A stretch of DNA of 64,000 nt from Hofstenia miamia (Eukaryota > Xenacoelomorpha > Acoela > Hofsteniidae). Of this stretch, positions 44,489-55,667 are shown one piece after another (the stretch's first letter is position 1; each line of letters opens with the position of its first letter). Under the pieces are notes generated by a model. That model saw only the letters and a list, made by a program, of their open reading frames with translations, was not told the origin of the DNA and did not search any database. The position numbers and the translations under genes were made by a program. The stretch lies in assembly GCA_900660155.1 (NCBI GenBank), contig CABFPE010000047.1, forward strand, positions 323,534 to 387,533, read 5' to 3'.

Positions 44489-45770
44489 CAATTTTGTGAT
44501 ATAATTTATTAATAACTTCTCACAACAATTGTACATATTTTTAAAAATGTTGCATTAATTAATTAGGAATTCTGTTATAAGCAGATAAAATAAATGAATT
44601 ATATACTAAGCATATAGAATATAATGCTGGAAACTTATTAATGAAATGTAAAATTCCTATTAATTTTCCATAATTATATAATTCTGTTTATTTTAGAACA
44701 ACGATGAAGAAATCCAATTTTACAAAGACATTATTCCGATTTCCACTCAATATACAAAAGAGTGTTTCTTATTATCTGAGAATAAGATCTACAGCATCGT
44801 TGAACCCTATAGGAAAAGAATCACTACTAGCTTGAAAAAATTGTTAACAATTATTGCTTATGCAAAGAGATATATAGTAATGTGTACAGATCCAGGAAAT
44901 GGAGTGCACTTTTTAATGATGGATTCTACTGAAAAAACTAATGTTTTTGTTTCCTTAGATGGAGGTATAACCACTTCATATGAACCAATCGTCGAAAACA
45001 ATTATGTAAGCATATTCCTTGATTGCTACAAAGATTTTAATCAAATATATGAATTTCTCTTAAGAAACGAGAAGTATTTGCAGAAGGGTTCCATGGAAGT
45101 GGTAGTATTTATCCACCGAGAATGCATTTATGCGGATCAGTGGCGCTTAAAAAGATTCTTTAAAGTTATTTCTCTTAGGTTATTTCTATTTAAACGAAAT
45201 TCGATCTCTTCCGAATTTCGAAAAAAATTTTATATAATTTCACATGAGCTAACTGAGTCGAACAATTTATTGTTTTTTGCTGATCCCAATATGCTTTTTA
45301 CCAAGCAGTTCTTACACAGATGCAAACAGTTTTCCAATTTGCATCAGTCTATGTACTATCCTGCATACTTTGTGCAGTACAATCCTGCAATAACAAAATC
45401 TAGTAAGATCACAATCTCTAAAAAAGTCGGTACATGGAGTTTAAGAGATGAATCAATATATTGCATATACAAAGATGATTTTTTGCCCTTAATGCAAAAA
45501 TATAGCATCACATATCCAAGGGAACTGAGCAATTACTTAATGCAAAGCAACTTACACATATATCGAATTCCTGAGCCAGACTTGATAAAATTGTATTCAT
45601 TTGAAGATTGTTTCAGCGAGAATAACTATAAGAACATTTGCTTGCAAAATCAAGCTTTACGAGAAGGCAATCATGGACAAGTTGGCATAAAGATTTCCAA
45701 ACTTATTCACAGCAAAAATCTTAGTACTTTGGATGATTTTTACAAGAAAAAGGCAATATTAATTAAGTGA
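41627..45770 (+). CDS. Chondroitin synthase/GalNAc-transferase (CHGN) family protein, two exons
   Basis: Exon 1 (41627-41743) encodes 39 residues with a type II membrane anchor (FLSFNIGIALALYLNAYF) and ends TTCAG-GTGAGT. Exon 2 (44697-45770) follows an acceptor (gtttattttag). Both junctions are phase 0; the protein has about 396 residues. The C-terminal glycosyltransferase region is recognisable: LFFADPNMLFTKQFLHRCKQ (compare FF-D-D-FT--FL-RC), YYPAYFVQYNP, then RIPEPDLIKLYSFEDC and NICLQNQAL. Family members add GalNAc or GlcA to chondroitin in the Golgi. Here the DxD metal site is D235-P-N and the later W-G-E-D region reads TYPREL, so catalysis may be lost, as in partner-type members. It is shorter than usual (530-800). 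The 2.95-kb intron holds two MITEs and a gap. Confidence 0.75.
42021..42212. repeat. (AT)n tract with 134-bp assembly gap
   Basis: TA repeats lead into and out of an N run at 42048-42181 within the intron. Open frames crossing it are artefacts. Confidence 0.95.
42721..43413. mobile_element. hAT-like MITE in intron
   Basis: The left end is CAGAGATGGAATTGGGCGGG; the right end in reverse complement is AAAAGATGGATGTGGGCAGG. The flanking 8-mers are ttacgaag (42713-42720) and ttatgaag (43414-43421), one mismatch. 693 bp, no transposase. Collinear with 5560-6240. The terminal CAGAGATG is shared with the hAT at 19745-22989, a possible source of transposase. Confidence 0.65.
43478..43999. mobile_element. 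hAT-like MITE in intron, second family
   Basis: The left end is CAGAGTTGGAATTGGGCC; the right end in reverse complement is CAGAGTTTAATCGGGTTGG. The flanks ctgagagc (43470-43477) and atgagcgc (44000-44007) match at 6 of 8. 522 bp. Both ends and interior are shared with the large composite at 1107-6759, of which it looks like a short form. Confidence 0.65.
44453..44484. repeat. (AT)n microsatellite
   Basis: AT dinucleotide run in the intron, about 210 bases before the exon 2 acceptor. Confidence 0.9.
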
Positions 45771-46208
45771 TTAAGTGGAATGTTGTTCATTTGAATCACT
45801 AGACTTAACGTTAAAAGCAAGTACACACAATATTCCACGATTAAGTTTAGAGATATTAATTGGAATCAGTGTCATTTTGAAAAATGTAGCAAATTGTCTT
45901 ATCGTGACTATGGGTGAAAACGACCAACATTGTGTATGAATTCATTTTTATTACAAATATATTTAAAAAAGTGCTCAATATAGGATATGCAGTATTATTT
46001 CAAAAAACTAGTTATGTCAATAAATTGGTAAATTAATACTCATTTTTTTTTGTTCGAAATCCATTTTGAAACACCAAAGAAAAATTCCAAAAATATAAAT
46101 TTTACTGTCGCCCAAAATCTTGTTGCTAAAAACCTTTAAATTCTCAATTTAAGTGAATTACAAATTGACTTTCTATTAAATATATATATATCAAATTTTG
46201 CTCAGGAT

Positions 46209-46243
<35 letters not shown>

Positions 46244-47325
46244 CGATGCAAAATTTTAGCCACACTCTTAAATTCTGTGTTTCGAATGGTAAGAGTACAC
46301 ATTTTTTGCAAATAGCATTACGTATCAAAAGTACTCTAGCTGAGAATTCCTTTCAATACAATGTTTTTATACACATCTTTGGATTTGCGCTTTTAATGAT
46401 AAAAAATTGTAACATTTTCATTAATTAACATCCTTCTGCGAAATATAAATCCAGCTGTTCCCAATTGAATTGAGATCCCGTGAAAAGATGAAAGTTCCAT
46501 GACATGAATATTTTTTGGATGCAAACGCATTTTCGTTGCACAGGAAAAAAGCATCCGGGCTGTAATTTGCTCATGGATAACATTGGAACCACGCTTTATA
46601 ATTAGAAAAGGAACTAAATGTCACTCTATACTACAAAATACTTCAACGAAGTTTGACGCCCTTCTAGTAGCATCCTCAAGTCAAAACCGAACGGCCTCCC
46701 TATGCCTGGTTAGAATATTCTATTTCTAACTTTGTTAGATCATGTCAAAATTATTTATGGTAATCTGGACCATTAAGGTTGAAGATTATTTACGCCGGGG
46801 TAAGGCCCAGCGTTATAAACAATTTTGGAGTGGGTTTGGTTCAGTTCGATGTCACACAAATAAACGTGCTATCGGTTTGGTATTGGTGTAACTATTAAAA
46901 TTCAGTAGTGTATTTGGCATTTATATATATATATTTAATTATATATAGATATATATATCAAAATAATAGCAGCAGGTAATAATGTAAGTAATTCGGAGAT
47001 CTTTAATTTTTTTACCTTAAAAATGCAAGATTTGACTTTCATAAAATTGACTATATTTACTTAAAAATTTCGTTTTTTAAATATTCTTTTTACCTCAAAA
47101 TTTAAAATGATTTGGCTCTAAATTGTTTTTAGGTATATATATGTTACTTTGTTTCGATGATGCATGCATTGAGTTGATAAAGAGCGAGACACAACACAAT
47201 TGTAAGATGACTCTTGATAAAGAATGAATATTCATGTATATTTAAATATTAAATTTGTTTTTGAGAGAGAGAAAGTTATATTTGTCGCTCATGACCTACT
47301 GGTTAAATAATAGCGACTACGTTAC
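45771..47325. other. Intergenic with (AT)n tracts
   Basis: Microsatellites at about 46183-46194, 46212-46240 and 46920-46960. A GC-richer patch (46440-46880) shows no coding signal I recognise. Confidence 0.45.
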
Positions 47326-48760
47326 TGTTATAATTAATAATAAATAATAAATAATAGCACCACTGAAATTAATAATTATTTAACTGAAAAATCCTCTTCG
47401 ATTTGAGCAAAAACGAAGAACTTTTGTAGTTGAGTGGAGATGATGGGTAGTTGAAATTCCCGATTATTGCGAAAATCATATGATGGCTCAGACATAGGAG
47501 GTAACAGATCGTGAAATAAAGGGCTTGGATTTCTCATTGCTGTCCATAGGCGATTACACTGAAACAGAAACAAACTACTTTCCTCGAGGGATTGCATTTT
47601 GGAGATAGAAAGTGATTTATTGTATGAAAACTGCGGAAATATTATCCTTAGGGCTCTTATTTGAATACTTCCGATATTATTGCTTTGGGCTTTGGTAATT
47701 GAAAAATGCCATAGAGGGACGCAATATTCCAGGACTGATCGAATAATGGACGTGTATGTTGTGATAAGATCTTTAATTATAGTGCCACCACGTTTTAATA
47801 CATGAATAAAGTGAAGTCTTTTTGCAGCTTTTGATGTAATGAGTTTGATATGTTTATTCCACTTCAGGTCACTCTGAATTTCAACACCAAGAACTGTGGT
47901 AACGCATTTAATAGAAACTGTTATTTGCATAACATTCTGGTGGAGGTCTAAAGATTCTTAAAAAAGATATCATAAGTTCTTTTGTTTTATCAACGTTAAG
48001 AATAGCTTCATGGGTATTGCACCAATCTAATATTTGTTTGATTATAATTGGATCATAAACATTGTTGTTTCATTGTAAGAGCTGCCAGGCGGCATTAGTA
48101 TCATCCATGAATTTAACGTGATTTGCAAAATTAGCTAGCAAGCTATTCACCGACAAAATGTATAGCCATGGCCCTAATTTTGTGCCTTGGGGTACTCCAG
48201 CCCTCATAAACATCCAATACGACAGAGTGACATCAGGTAGTTTAATGTGTTGAGTCCATTGCATAAAAAGGAATAAATCCATCAAATAGTTTGCGTGGAA
48301 ACGCCTATTTCTCTGAGTTGTGAAATTAGAATAGGATGACTTACGTATTCAAAGGCTTTCTGGAAGTCAATGAGAAAAATTCGTAAGTATACATTCTTTT
48401 CTTGGAGCTGTTTAACCCAATTATGAGTCATTTGGATTAAGAGCTAGTAGTGCTGATTTTTCAGGAATTACTCCTTGTTGTGAAGTTTGGACAACCACTA
48501 ATATTTTCTGCTTCAATTCGTATTTTATCGGTATTTTTTCTATAAACTTAAAAATAGGATGGGTTTGTGATATAGTTCTGAGGTGCTTCATGGGGGAAAA
48601 CACAGGGATTGTTTTCGGGACTGAGATAACATCTGCAACTGCAAAGAGGTTGCGCATTCTTCGTTTAGTGACGAGTATATTAGTAAGGATAGAGGCTTGG
48701 CTAATTTGTTTTGATACATTTCAGAATTCAATTTGGTATATATCTGCTACTATAATCTTT
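47326..48760 (-). pseudogene. LINE reverse transcriptase remnant, second lineage
   Basis: Minus-strand pieces in order: ADVISVPKTIPVFSP and HLRTISQTHPIFKFIEK (RT motif 1), QQGVIPEKSALLAL, FLIDFQKAFEYV, GVPQGTKLGPWLYILSVN (motif B region), KFMDDT at the YADD position, and an intact 184-codon end piece (47376-47930) with GVEIQSDLKWNKHIKLI and YTSIIRSVLEYCVPLWHF. Several stops and frameshifts break it. The 3' end meets an (AAT)n-rich tract at 47326-47357. GVPQGTKLGP sets it apart from the CR1-like copies (GVPQGTVLGP). The fragment at 27.8 kb is the same lineage. Confidence 0.8.
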
Positions 48761-48929
48761 TGAGTCGAAGATTTCCCCAACATTAAAAAACTAAAAATTC
48801 ATAAATCTGAATATTAGAAGAACCAACATCTAAAGGGGCGTCTTCAGATTTAGGGTAACTAAAACCTTTTACAGAAGAAGTAGATTTGGTGTTTATATCT
48901 TCGACTAACAGTTGAAAGATTCTTTAAAT

Positions 48930-50800
48930 CCTCTTTGAACTAGTGAAATCTAACCCGACCGAGATAAATTGGACTAATTACGAAAAATTAATAAATCAAT
49001 TAAAGACTTATGGGCTAAAATTTTTTTGAAAACTTAAATTCTTCTAAAGAATTGAAATTTTTAAACCGTTTCATTGGGAAATCGGATGGGCTCCATATAT
49101 TTTGATAATAAAAAATTTTCCGATAAAAGAAGATACTAAATCGTTTAAATCAAACAGTTAAAGAATAAGGTAACTCAGTATTCTCAAAACTCCTCTATCA
49201 GAACTTTGGCAATCAAATTGTAAGTCGACGTTACAATTTTTAGATTGTCTACCTTAAAAAAATTAGTAATTATTGTAAAAAAATTAGACATAATAAATTT
49301 TCACGTTCCACTCATTTACTTTATTTATTATTTAAAAACTTTTTTTATATATTTGGCGACCTTTAATTAATGTATAATTGAAAACTAATTACGGAGATAA
49401 TGAAAAAATCAAATACAGCACCTGTGTATAAAAATAGAGATCCCCTTATTGCGAAAAATTATAGGTCAATCTCAATAACGCACCATTTTAGTATACTATT
49501 CGAAAATTATTTCACATTCAAATCAACCAACAATTTGCATCTGAGAATATTTTATCACGTAAACAATATGGCTTCTGCGCTAACCATAATACAAGTGATG
49601 CAATTATTTCAATTACTGAGAAAATATCCTCAAATAAATCTCAAAATAAATCCAGTAGCAAAGCCCTTCTAGACTTAAGCGCAAGGCTTTTAATTCAATG
49701 AATTTTGAAATTTTGAATATTCAACTTAAAATTTACAGATTTCAACAAAATTCAATAAAGTTACTTATGGGTTTTTTAGAAAATAGAAAACAGAGCGTTT
49801 TAATGAAGAATATGAAATCTGAATATATTACAATCGATTGAAGAATGCCACAAGGAACAGTAATAGGGCCAATTTTATTTGCAATAAATGTAAATGACAT
49901 AATTGGGCATATAAATCATAGTGAAATATATCAATTTACTGATGATACTTGCCTCATAAATACAGATAATGATGCATTTAGCCTCACAAAAAATTTACAA
50001 AGTGATATTGAAAATCTTTCTAGGTATTTCTCATTCAATTAATTAAAAATTAATATTCAAAAAATGCAATTCATTATTGTTTCCCCCAATTCCGTACAAG
50101 AAGTAACAAACAAGATCGAATTAATTGTTAACAGTGTTCCAATAAAACAAAGTGATCATGCTACATATTTGGGTTTTGAAATTAACAAAAATTTAAAATT
50201 GGAAAAATTTCTACTAAGAAAATTTCAAAAATGGCTTCTGTGGCGTTAGGTACTTATACCACCTCAGAAATATAGTACCAGATAATCACCTTCAGTTATT
50301 GCATGCATTTTGTTTATCACAATTACATTATTGTTTATTTTTACTTATTAACTTTAATACAAAAAGCCGCTATTTATTATCAAAAACTTTTAATTGGTCA
50401 TTAAAACATTAAATTTTGCACGTAAGCATGATCATGTTAGTGAATACAGACGAAAGTATAATATATATTATCCCCGCTATATCAAGTACAATTCCATGCA
50501 GAATCTATTTTATTTAATCATAAACATGGCCAAGAATCACTTTCATTTCTTGATAATTACTTAAAAGTGAATCCACGATCTCATAAATGTATTTGCAATA
50601 GTATTTCCTATCCTAATTTTCATCGAGCAACCTTTAAAATTTGGAAAGCTTTAAATAAATGAGATTAGAGTGGGAAAAAATTACAAAACATTCGGAAAAA
50701 ATTAACAATTGTACTTTTACACCTACAAAACACACTCGGAGACACAAACATGCTAACACATTTTCTGATTTTTTACACTGAGCTCACCACATTTATATAG
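48930..50800 (+). pseudogene. LINE (CR1-like) RT remnant, same family as 10-14 kb
   Basis: Aligns along ORF2 of the 10-14 kb element: EINWTNYEKLINQLK (48960 region), TAPVYKNRDPLIAKNYRSIS (49415 onward), MPQGTVIGPILFAINVND (49845), IYQFTDDTCLI at the YADD position, LKINIQKMQFIIVSP, ATYLGFEINKNLKLEKF (to 50249) and weak tail similarity to about 50.75 kb. Many stops and frameshifts; the 5' part and endonuclease are absent. Much older than the 10-14 kb copy. It is back to back with the minus-strand LINE before it. Confidence 0.8.
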
Positions 50801-53706
50801 AAACACTGACAAATTTGTTATTATTATTATGTATTTTATGTTTACTTTGTAGTTTAATTGTATTTCTTAGCAAATATATTACTTTGACTTATATAATAAA
50901 CTCTAACGACGTTTCTACTGTTTCATCCATTTTGCCACACATGGGGTATCCAAAATTGAGTGTTCTATGAATAAAGTGAATTATTACGAAATACAAAAGA
51001 CTAAATTATTTATTTTCTTAAGGAAAGAACTATATCTTAAACAATAATTGCTATGCATTTTCCGAAATTGAGTAGTATCCAAATTAACAGCAATTATAAT
51101 TAACACTAGAAAGCCTAATAGGTCAGACTTCTCTTGCCAACTATGAGTCATCCAGTGATGAAAATCTGCGACATGGATTAATTTTTCAAGTTAAATGGAT
51201 TAATCAAAAAATGTATATCCTGACGTAACTGATATGGATTATGTCTGTTCATTGATTGGATCTACCAAGATGAACATTATTCTTATATATACTGTATATA
51301 TATATATATATATATATACATGCTGTATATAAATAAATAAATTTATGTATTGGGGCATGATATTCTGCAATGAAAATAATAATATTTGGGTATTAAAATA
51401 TGAACAAAGCATTTCTGATATAAACTTTGTAAACATCTAAATTTACCTACCGTGAAATGGCAAACAGTTAAACTCATAATAATCTCATAATACATTTTCT
51501 GTATTGAAACTTTAGAAAAAAATATCAATTATTTCATGTATAGAATTATTAACTTATCAAAGTCAAAGCAGCATATAACATATTTTAGTTAACCCTATTT
51601 AGAGTGGACTTTTTGTGTTCCAGTTAAGATGTTTAGTATAATTACAAATTTGGTTTAAGTAAACAGATATTTTTTGAATTTATGCAATTTCTATTGAATT
51701 GAAGAAATTTAAATCAAAGCTAGTTACATAATGGTGCTTTTACAGAATTTAAGTCTCAAAATTTTTTGAGAGAATTTAAACAAACATTTGTGGACATAAT
51801 ATGATTCGCAGTTGAGTTCCAATTTGATGCTGGAAGCTAAATCTCTTATAAAAAAAATTAGAAATCACAACGTTAAGAAATCATTTGTCAAACTTGTTGG
51901 TGGAATATTTGTTGTCGTTGCTTTAAACATTGCTTAGGAATTGTTTCAAGTTTGTAGAAAATATTGACAATGTATAATTTCAATATTATATCCATTCCAG
52001 TTCAATAATGAATTGTAAACTTTTACTATGTATTGTAAAGTAAAGTAGTTTGAGGCTGTAACAAATAAAACGAAAATTTTTGCAATTGAATTAACCTATT
52101 GTATAATTTTTTTCATCTGGAACATCCACTGTGCTATTGTACGAAGAACAATACAAAATACAGAATATGTTGGTTTTGCTAAAGTAAAAGGGGGTTAGGT
52201 ATTTGGAAAATTTGAGCGAATTTATTTTCAACTACCAAAACGGTGCTTAAAATTTCAACTATATATGGTTTTTTTGAATAAAAATATAATATTGTAAGCT
52301 ATCGTCAAATAGAAATCAAAATGTAAATTATCCTTTTAAGTTAAAAGCTTTTGCTGATAGCTCAAAGTGTGATTCAAGAATAAAGTCAATACTGGAAAAG
52401 TGCTTAACATTTATTTCTAGATTTTAAAGTGGCCCATTAACAGATATAAACCTGTATTTAAGTTATCTTAGAAAAGGCTTTAATGCGGTTTGTAATGTTA
52501 ATGCATTTTTATTGAATCTATATTTTGAAAAAAGCATGAATCACTATAATAGGTCAAATTTAAGAACATAATAGAAATAAATTGCAAAGTTTTTTACTAC
52601 TATCTGCAATTTATAAGAGTTGATAATTTCTAAAAACCTAATTTTGAGAATAAAATAGTTTTTGAAAAATGTATTTTCTTCGTACACAGTGGAAAGAACA
52701 GATTTTCAGCAATTCATAGTCCAATACGCAATGCCGTTGTAGAGCTTTAAAAGGATGGTTGAATATATTAAAGATGTATGTCACAATGCTAATGACTTTC
52801 TCTATATTTGTTAAGTAATTTAATGGTTAAAATATCAAACATTTGGTATTAACGAGAATCCGAATTTACAAAGGTTGAGAAGGAGTTAGTATAATGTTGG
52901 TTGATAATATCTGTTGCTTGTAGAGAATCGAGTAATCTTCTAAAACAGGGATATTTCGGAACACGTGGCTCTAATAAAAGCTTATGTATAAGAAAATTGA
53001 GTAAGCAAAAATATGTAGTCTTAAAAAATGTTCAGAAATTTTCACTGATTGTGAATGTGCATATATATATATATATCGAATGCGCTTCTTGATGGGACAG
53101 AACCAAGTCGCGATTTAGAGAGAAAATAAAAGGGGAGACCTTCCTCTATCACGTGGTGACGTGGTGCTTTCCGATTGATAAAATCTTAAATAAGCTGAAT
53201 AATTTTCAATTTTGAGGAAAGAGGACATTTTTCTTAAATGTTTGCAGTTAGCGGCAATGGACAGCTGAGGAAGGTATCAGACTATAACCTTTGTATATAT
53301 TCACAATATATTTGCCAAATATTTTACACTATAAACTCAATTTTAAAACTTCAAAAAATATCCTACAGTGTATATTATCTAAGAAAAAATAATATATTAA
53401 AATATTTTAGAATTTTACATTTAAAATCAAGGATTTTGCAATAAAATTATTCCTAACCACTATGGCCTCTTTACATTTTTTAAATTAACAATTCATTCCT
53501 TCTTGTGTGTCGTGTTTCCTCATCGCTATTCCCTCAATAAATTGTAAAGCAGCATCGATGTGATTTCAATAAAGAATAAATCTTTTTAAATAGAATTTAT
53601 AACAGCGACGGGTTGAAACTATACAGTTTATGATAAGGAAACAGATTTCTATTTGTTGGTCATTTGCAATAAAATACTAGAGAATCATTTGTGCTTCATT
53701 GAGTCA
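50801..53706. other. AT-rich intergenic
   Basis: TTAA-CACTAGAAAGCC at 51100-51115 resembles a piggyBac end (compare CACTAGATGCGC at 28.6 kb) and is followed by an acidic-looking SSDEN reading, but no partner end was found. (AT)n at 51296-51318. No gene recognised. Confidence 0.4.
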
Positions 53707-54279
53707 ATGACCATGCTTGCATTCACCCTTCTTGCCTTTGTTCTCTTAAACTTTGTTTATTCGCAATCATGTGAATCTCCACCCAATCAAGTATGGAGAT
53801 CGATGAAGATCTATAGAAAGAAAGATGATGTTCACATTAAGACCCGTTACTCTTATGATGCTGTAAAAGACAACAACTACTTTGGGTACGCAGAAATAAA
53901 ATCACCTAATGGTGATCTTATTCGAAGATCATGACAATTTAATCGCGATAAATACGTTTCATCAGTCGGAAAACCATGCAAGAAATTGTATAGCGCTTCC
54001 CTTACAGATTTTTGGGAAAACAAAATTCAAATGAGAAATAGACCTGTAGATGACATTGTTGGTGATGTTCAAATGTATGGTTATAAATTCCCAAATGGAA
54101 CGATTGCGACATGCGTTTACGGATTCCAAAATTCTCCAGACCAAGGTTGTAAACTTGTTTATATGAATTGTGAGAAGACAGAAGAAATAGCCTTTGATGA
54201 TGACTACTCTACAGCCATTGACTACACTGGTGATTGTGCTGAAACTTTTCCCATTTCTAATCCTAACTATTGCGACTAA
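53707..54279 (+). CDS. Ependymin-like secreted protein with in-frame TGA
   Basis: ATG at 53707 gives a signal peptide (MTMLAFTLLAFVLLNFVYSQ) then SCESPPNQVWRSM, RYSYDAVKDNN, a conserved-looking Cys in GKPCKKLY, VDDIVGDVQMYGY, YMNCEK, DCAETFPISNPNYCD. An N-terminal C-x-x-P, a YD motif and a C-terminal P-x-YC ending suit ependymin-related proteins, secreted glycoproteins of about 190-220 residues; length here is 190 codons. Codon 76 is TGA (53932-53934), in frame with the rest; everything else is open. It is followed by CAATTT, which fits 5 of 6 positions of the CARYYA read-through context. Alternatives: a recent nonsense change (CGA to TGA is one transition) or an assembly error. Family assignment moderate. 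Confidence 0.6.
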
Positions 54280-55037
54280 TACCATGCAATCATATACACA
54301 TACATATATTGTTATTTTTGGATCTCTCTTATTAGTAATATGATCATGTATATGTAAAATAGAGATACCCAGATGAACATTCTATTTGTTAACAAATTAG
54401 AATGCTTGTTCGAAAAGTTGTAATATTTTATTAATATAGATACAAAATCAATATCAATGGTGAAACAGCACTGCAAATTTGATCAGATAAGGTCTTTCAA
54501 ATGTATGATAATTCGGGTAATAACTAGGGCCCGCGGTATACTGATACCAAAACCGATAGCGCGATATCTTGTCTAAAAAATTTTAATTAAAAGTATGTGT
54601 ATTATATGAAACCCCGCGGATTAATGTGAAAATTTTAAATATTTCTTTACGATGTCTAGAATAGCGCACGTCTATAATCATGCAGTTACAATTATATGGC
54701 TGATTAGAGCACCTAAATTTTATCAAAAAACTTTTCCAACAACGAGATATTTATAGGTTTGTTCTTAAGAAAAACAGATTTATAATGTGCCCATTCGCTT
54801 CATTTATTTCTTTTTAATGAATAGTCATCAAATTTAAAATCCCTTTCATTTATGATCAAGGTCGAAAGATCCATTGCAGTTATATTAAACTGGAGATATG
54901 TAATATTTCTGCAAAGGTGCACCTATTTCCTGCATCTTAATGTTAAACATGCTTCTATAGTGCAGGTAAGAGTTCTATTCTCTCTGTCAGACTCCAATTT
55001 TGAATAAAATCCATGCATATTTGTAATTGTTAGGTCC

Positions 55038-55040
<3 letters not shown>
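54280..55040. other. Intergenic
   Basis: No gene recognised downstream of the ependymin-like gene. Confidence 0.45.
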
Positions 55041-55070
<30 letters not shown>

Positions 55071-55667
55071 NNNNNNNNNNNNNNNNNNNNNNNNNNNNNN
55101 NNNNNNNNNNNNNNNNNNNNNNNNNNNNNNNNNNNNNNNNNNNNNNNNNNNNNNNNNNNNNNNNNNNNNNNNNNNNNNNNNNNNNNNNNNNNNNNNNNNN
55201 NNNNNNNNNNNNNNNNNNNNNNNNNNNNNNNNNNNNNNNNNNNNNNNNNNNNNNNNNNNNNNNNNNNNNNNNNNNNNNNNNNNNNNNNNNNNNNNNNNNN
55301 NNNNNNNNNNNNNNNNNNNNNNNNNNNNNNNNNNNNNNNNNNNNNNNNNNNNNNNNNNNNNNNNNNNNNNNNNNNNNNNNNNNNNNNNNNNNNNNNNNNN
55401 NNNNNNNNNNNNNNNNNNNNNNNNNNNNNNNNNNNNNNNNNNNNNNNNNNNNNNNNNNNNNNNNNNNNNNNNNNNNNNNNNNNNNNNNNNNNNNNNNNNN
55501 NNNNNNNNNNNNNNNNNNNNNNNNNNNNNNNNNNNNNNNNNNNNNNNNNNNNNNNNNNNNNNNNNNNNNNNNNNNNNNNNNNNNNNNNNNNNNNNNNNNN
55601 NNNNNNNNNNNNNNNNNNNNNNNNNNNNNNNNNNNNNNNNNNNNNNNNNNNNNNNNNNNNNNNNNNN
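55041..55667. repeat. (AAT)n tract and 597-bp assembly gap
   Basis: AAT repeats run into an N stretch (55071-55667). The minus-strand LINE that follows enters the gap at the start of its RT domain, so the missing sequence probably holds RT and a 3' (AAT)n tail. Gap size may be an estimate. Confidence 0.8.

Noticed and set aside
51100-51600. piggyBac element starting TTAA-CACTAGAAAGCC
   Set aside because: Only one end found; the TTAACCCTATTTAGAG at 51591 is not an inverted match.
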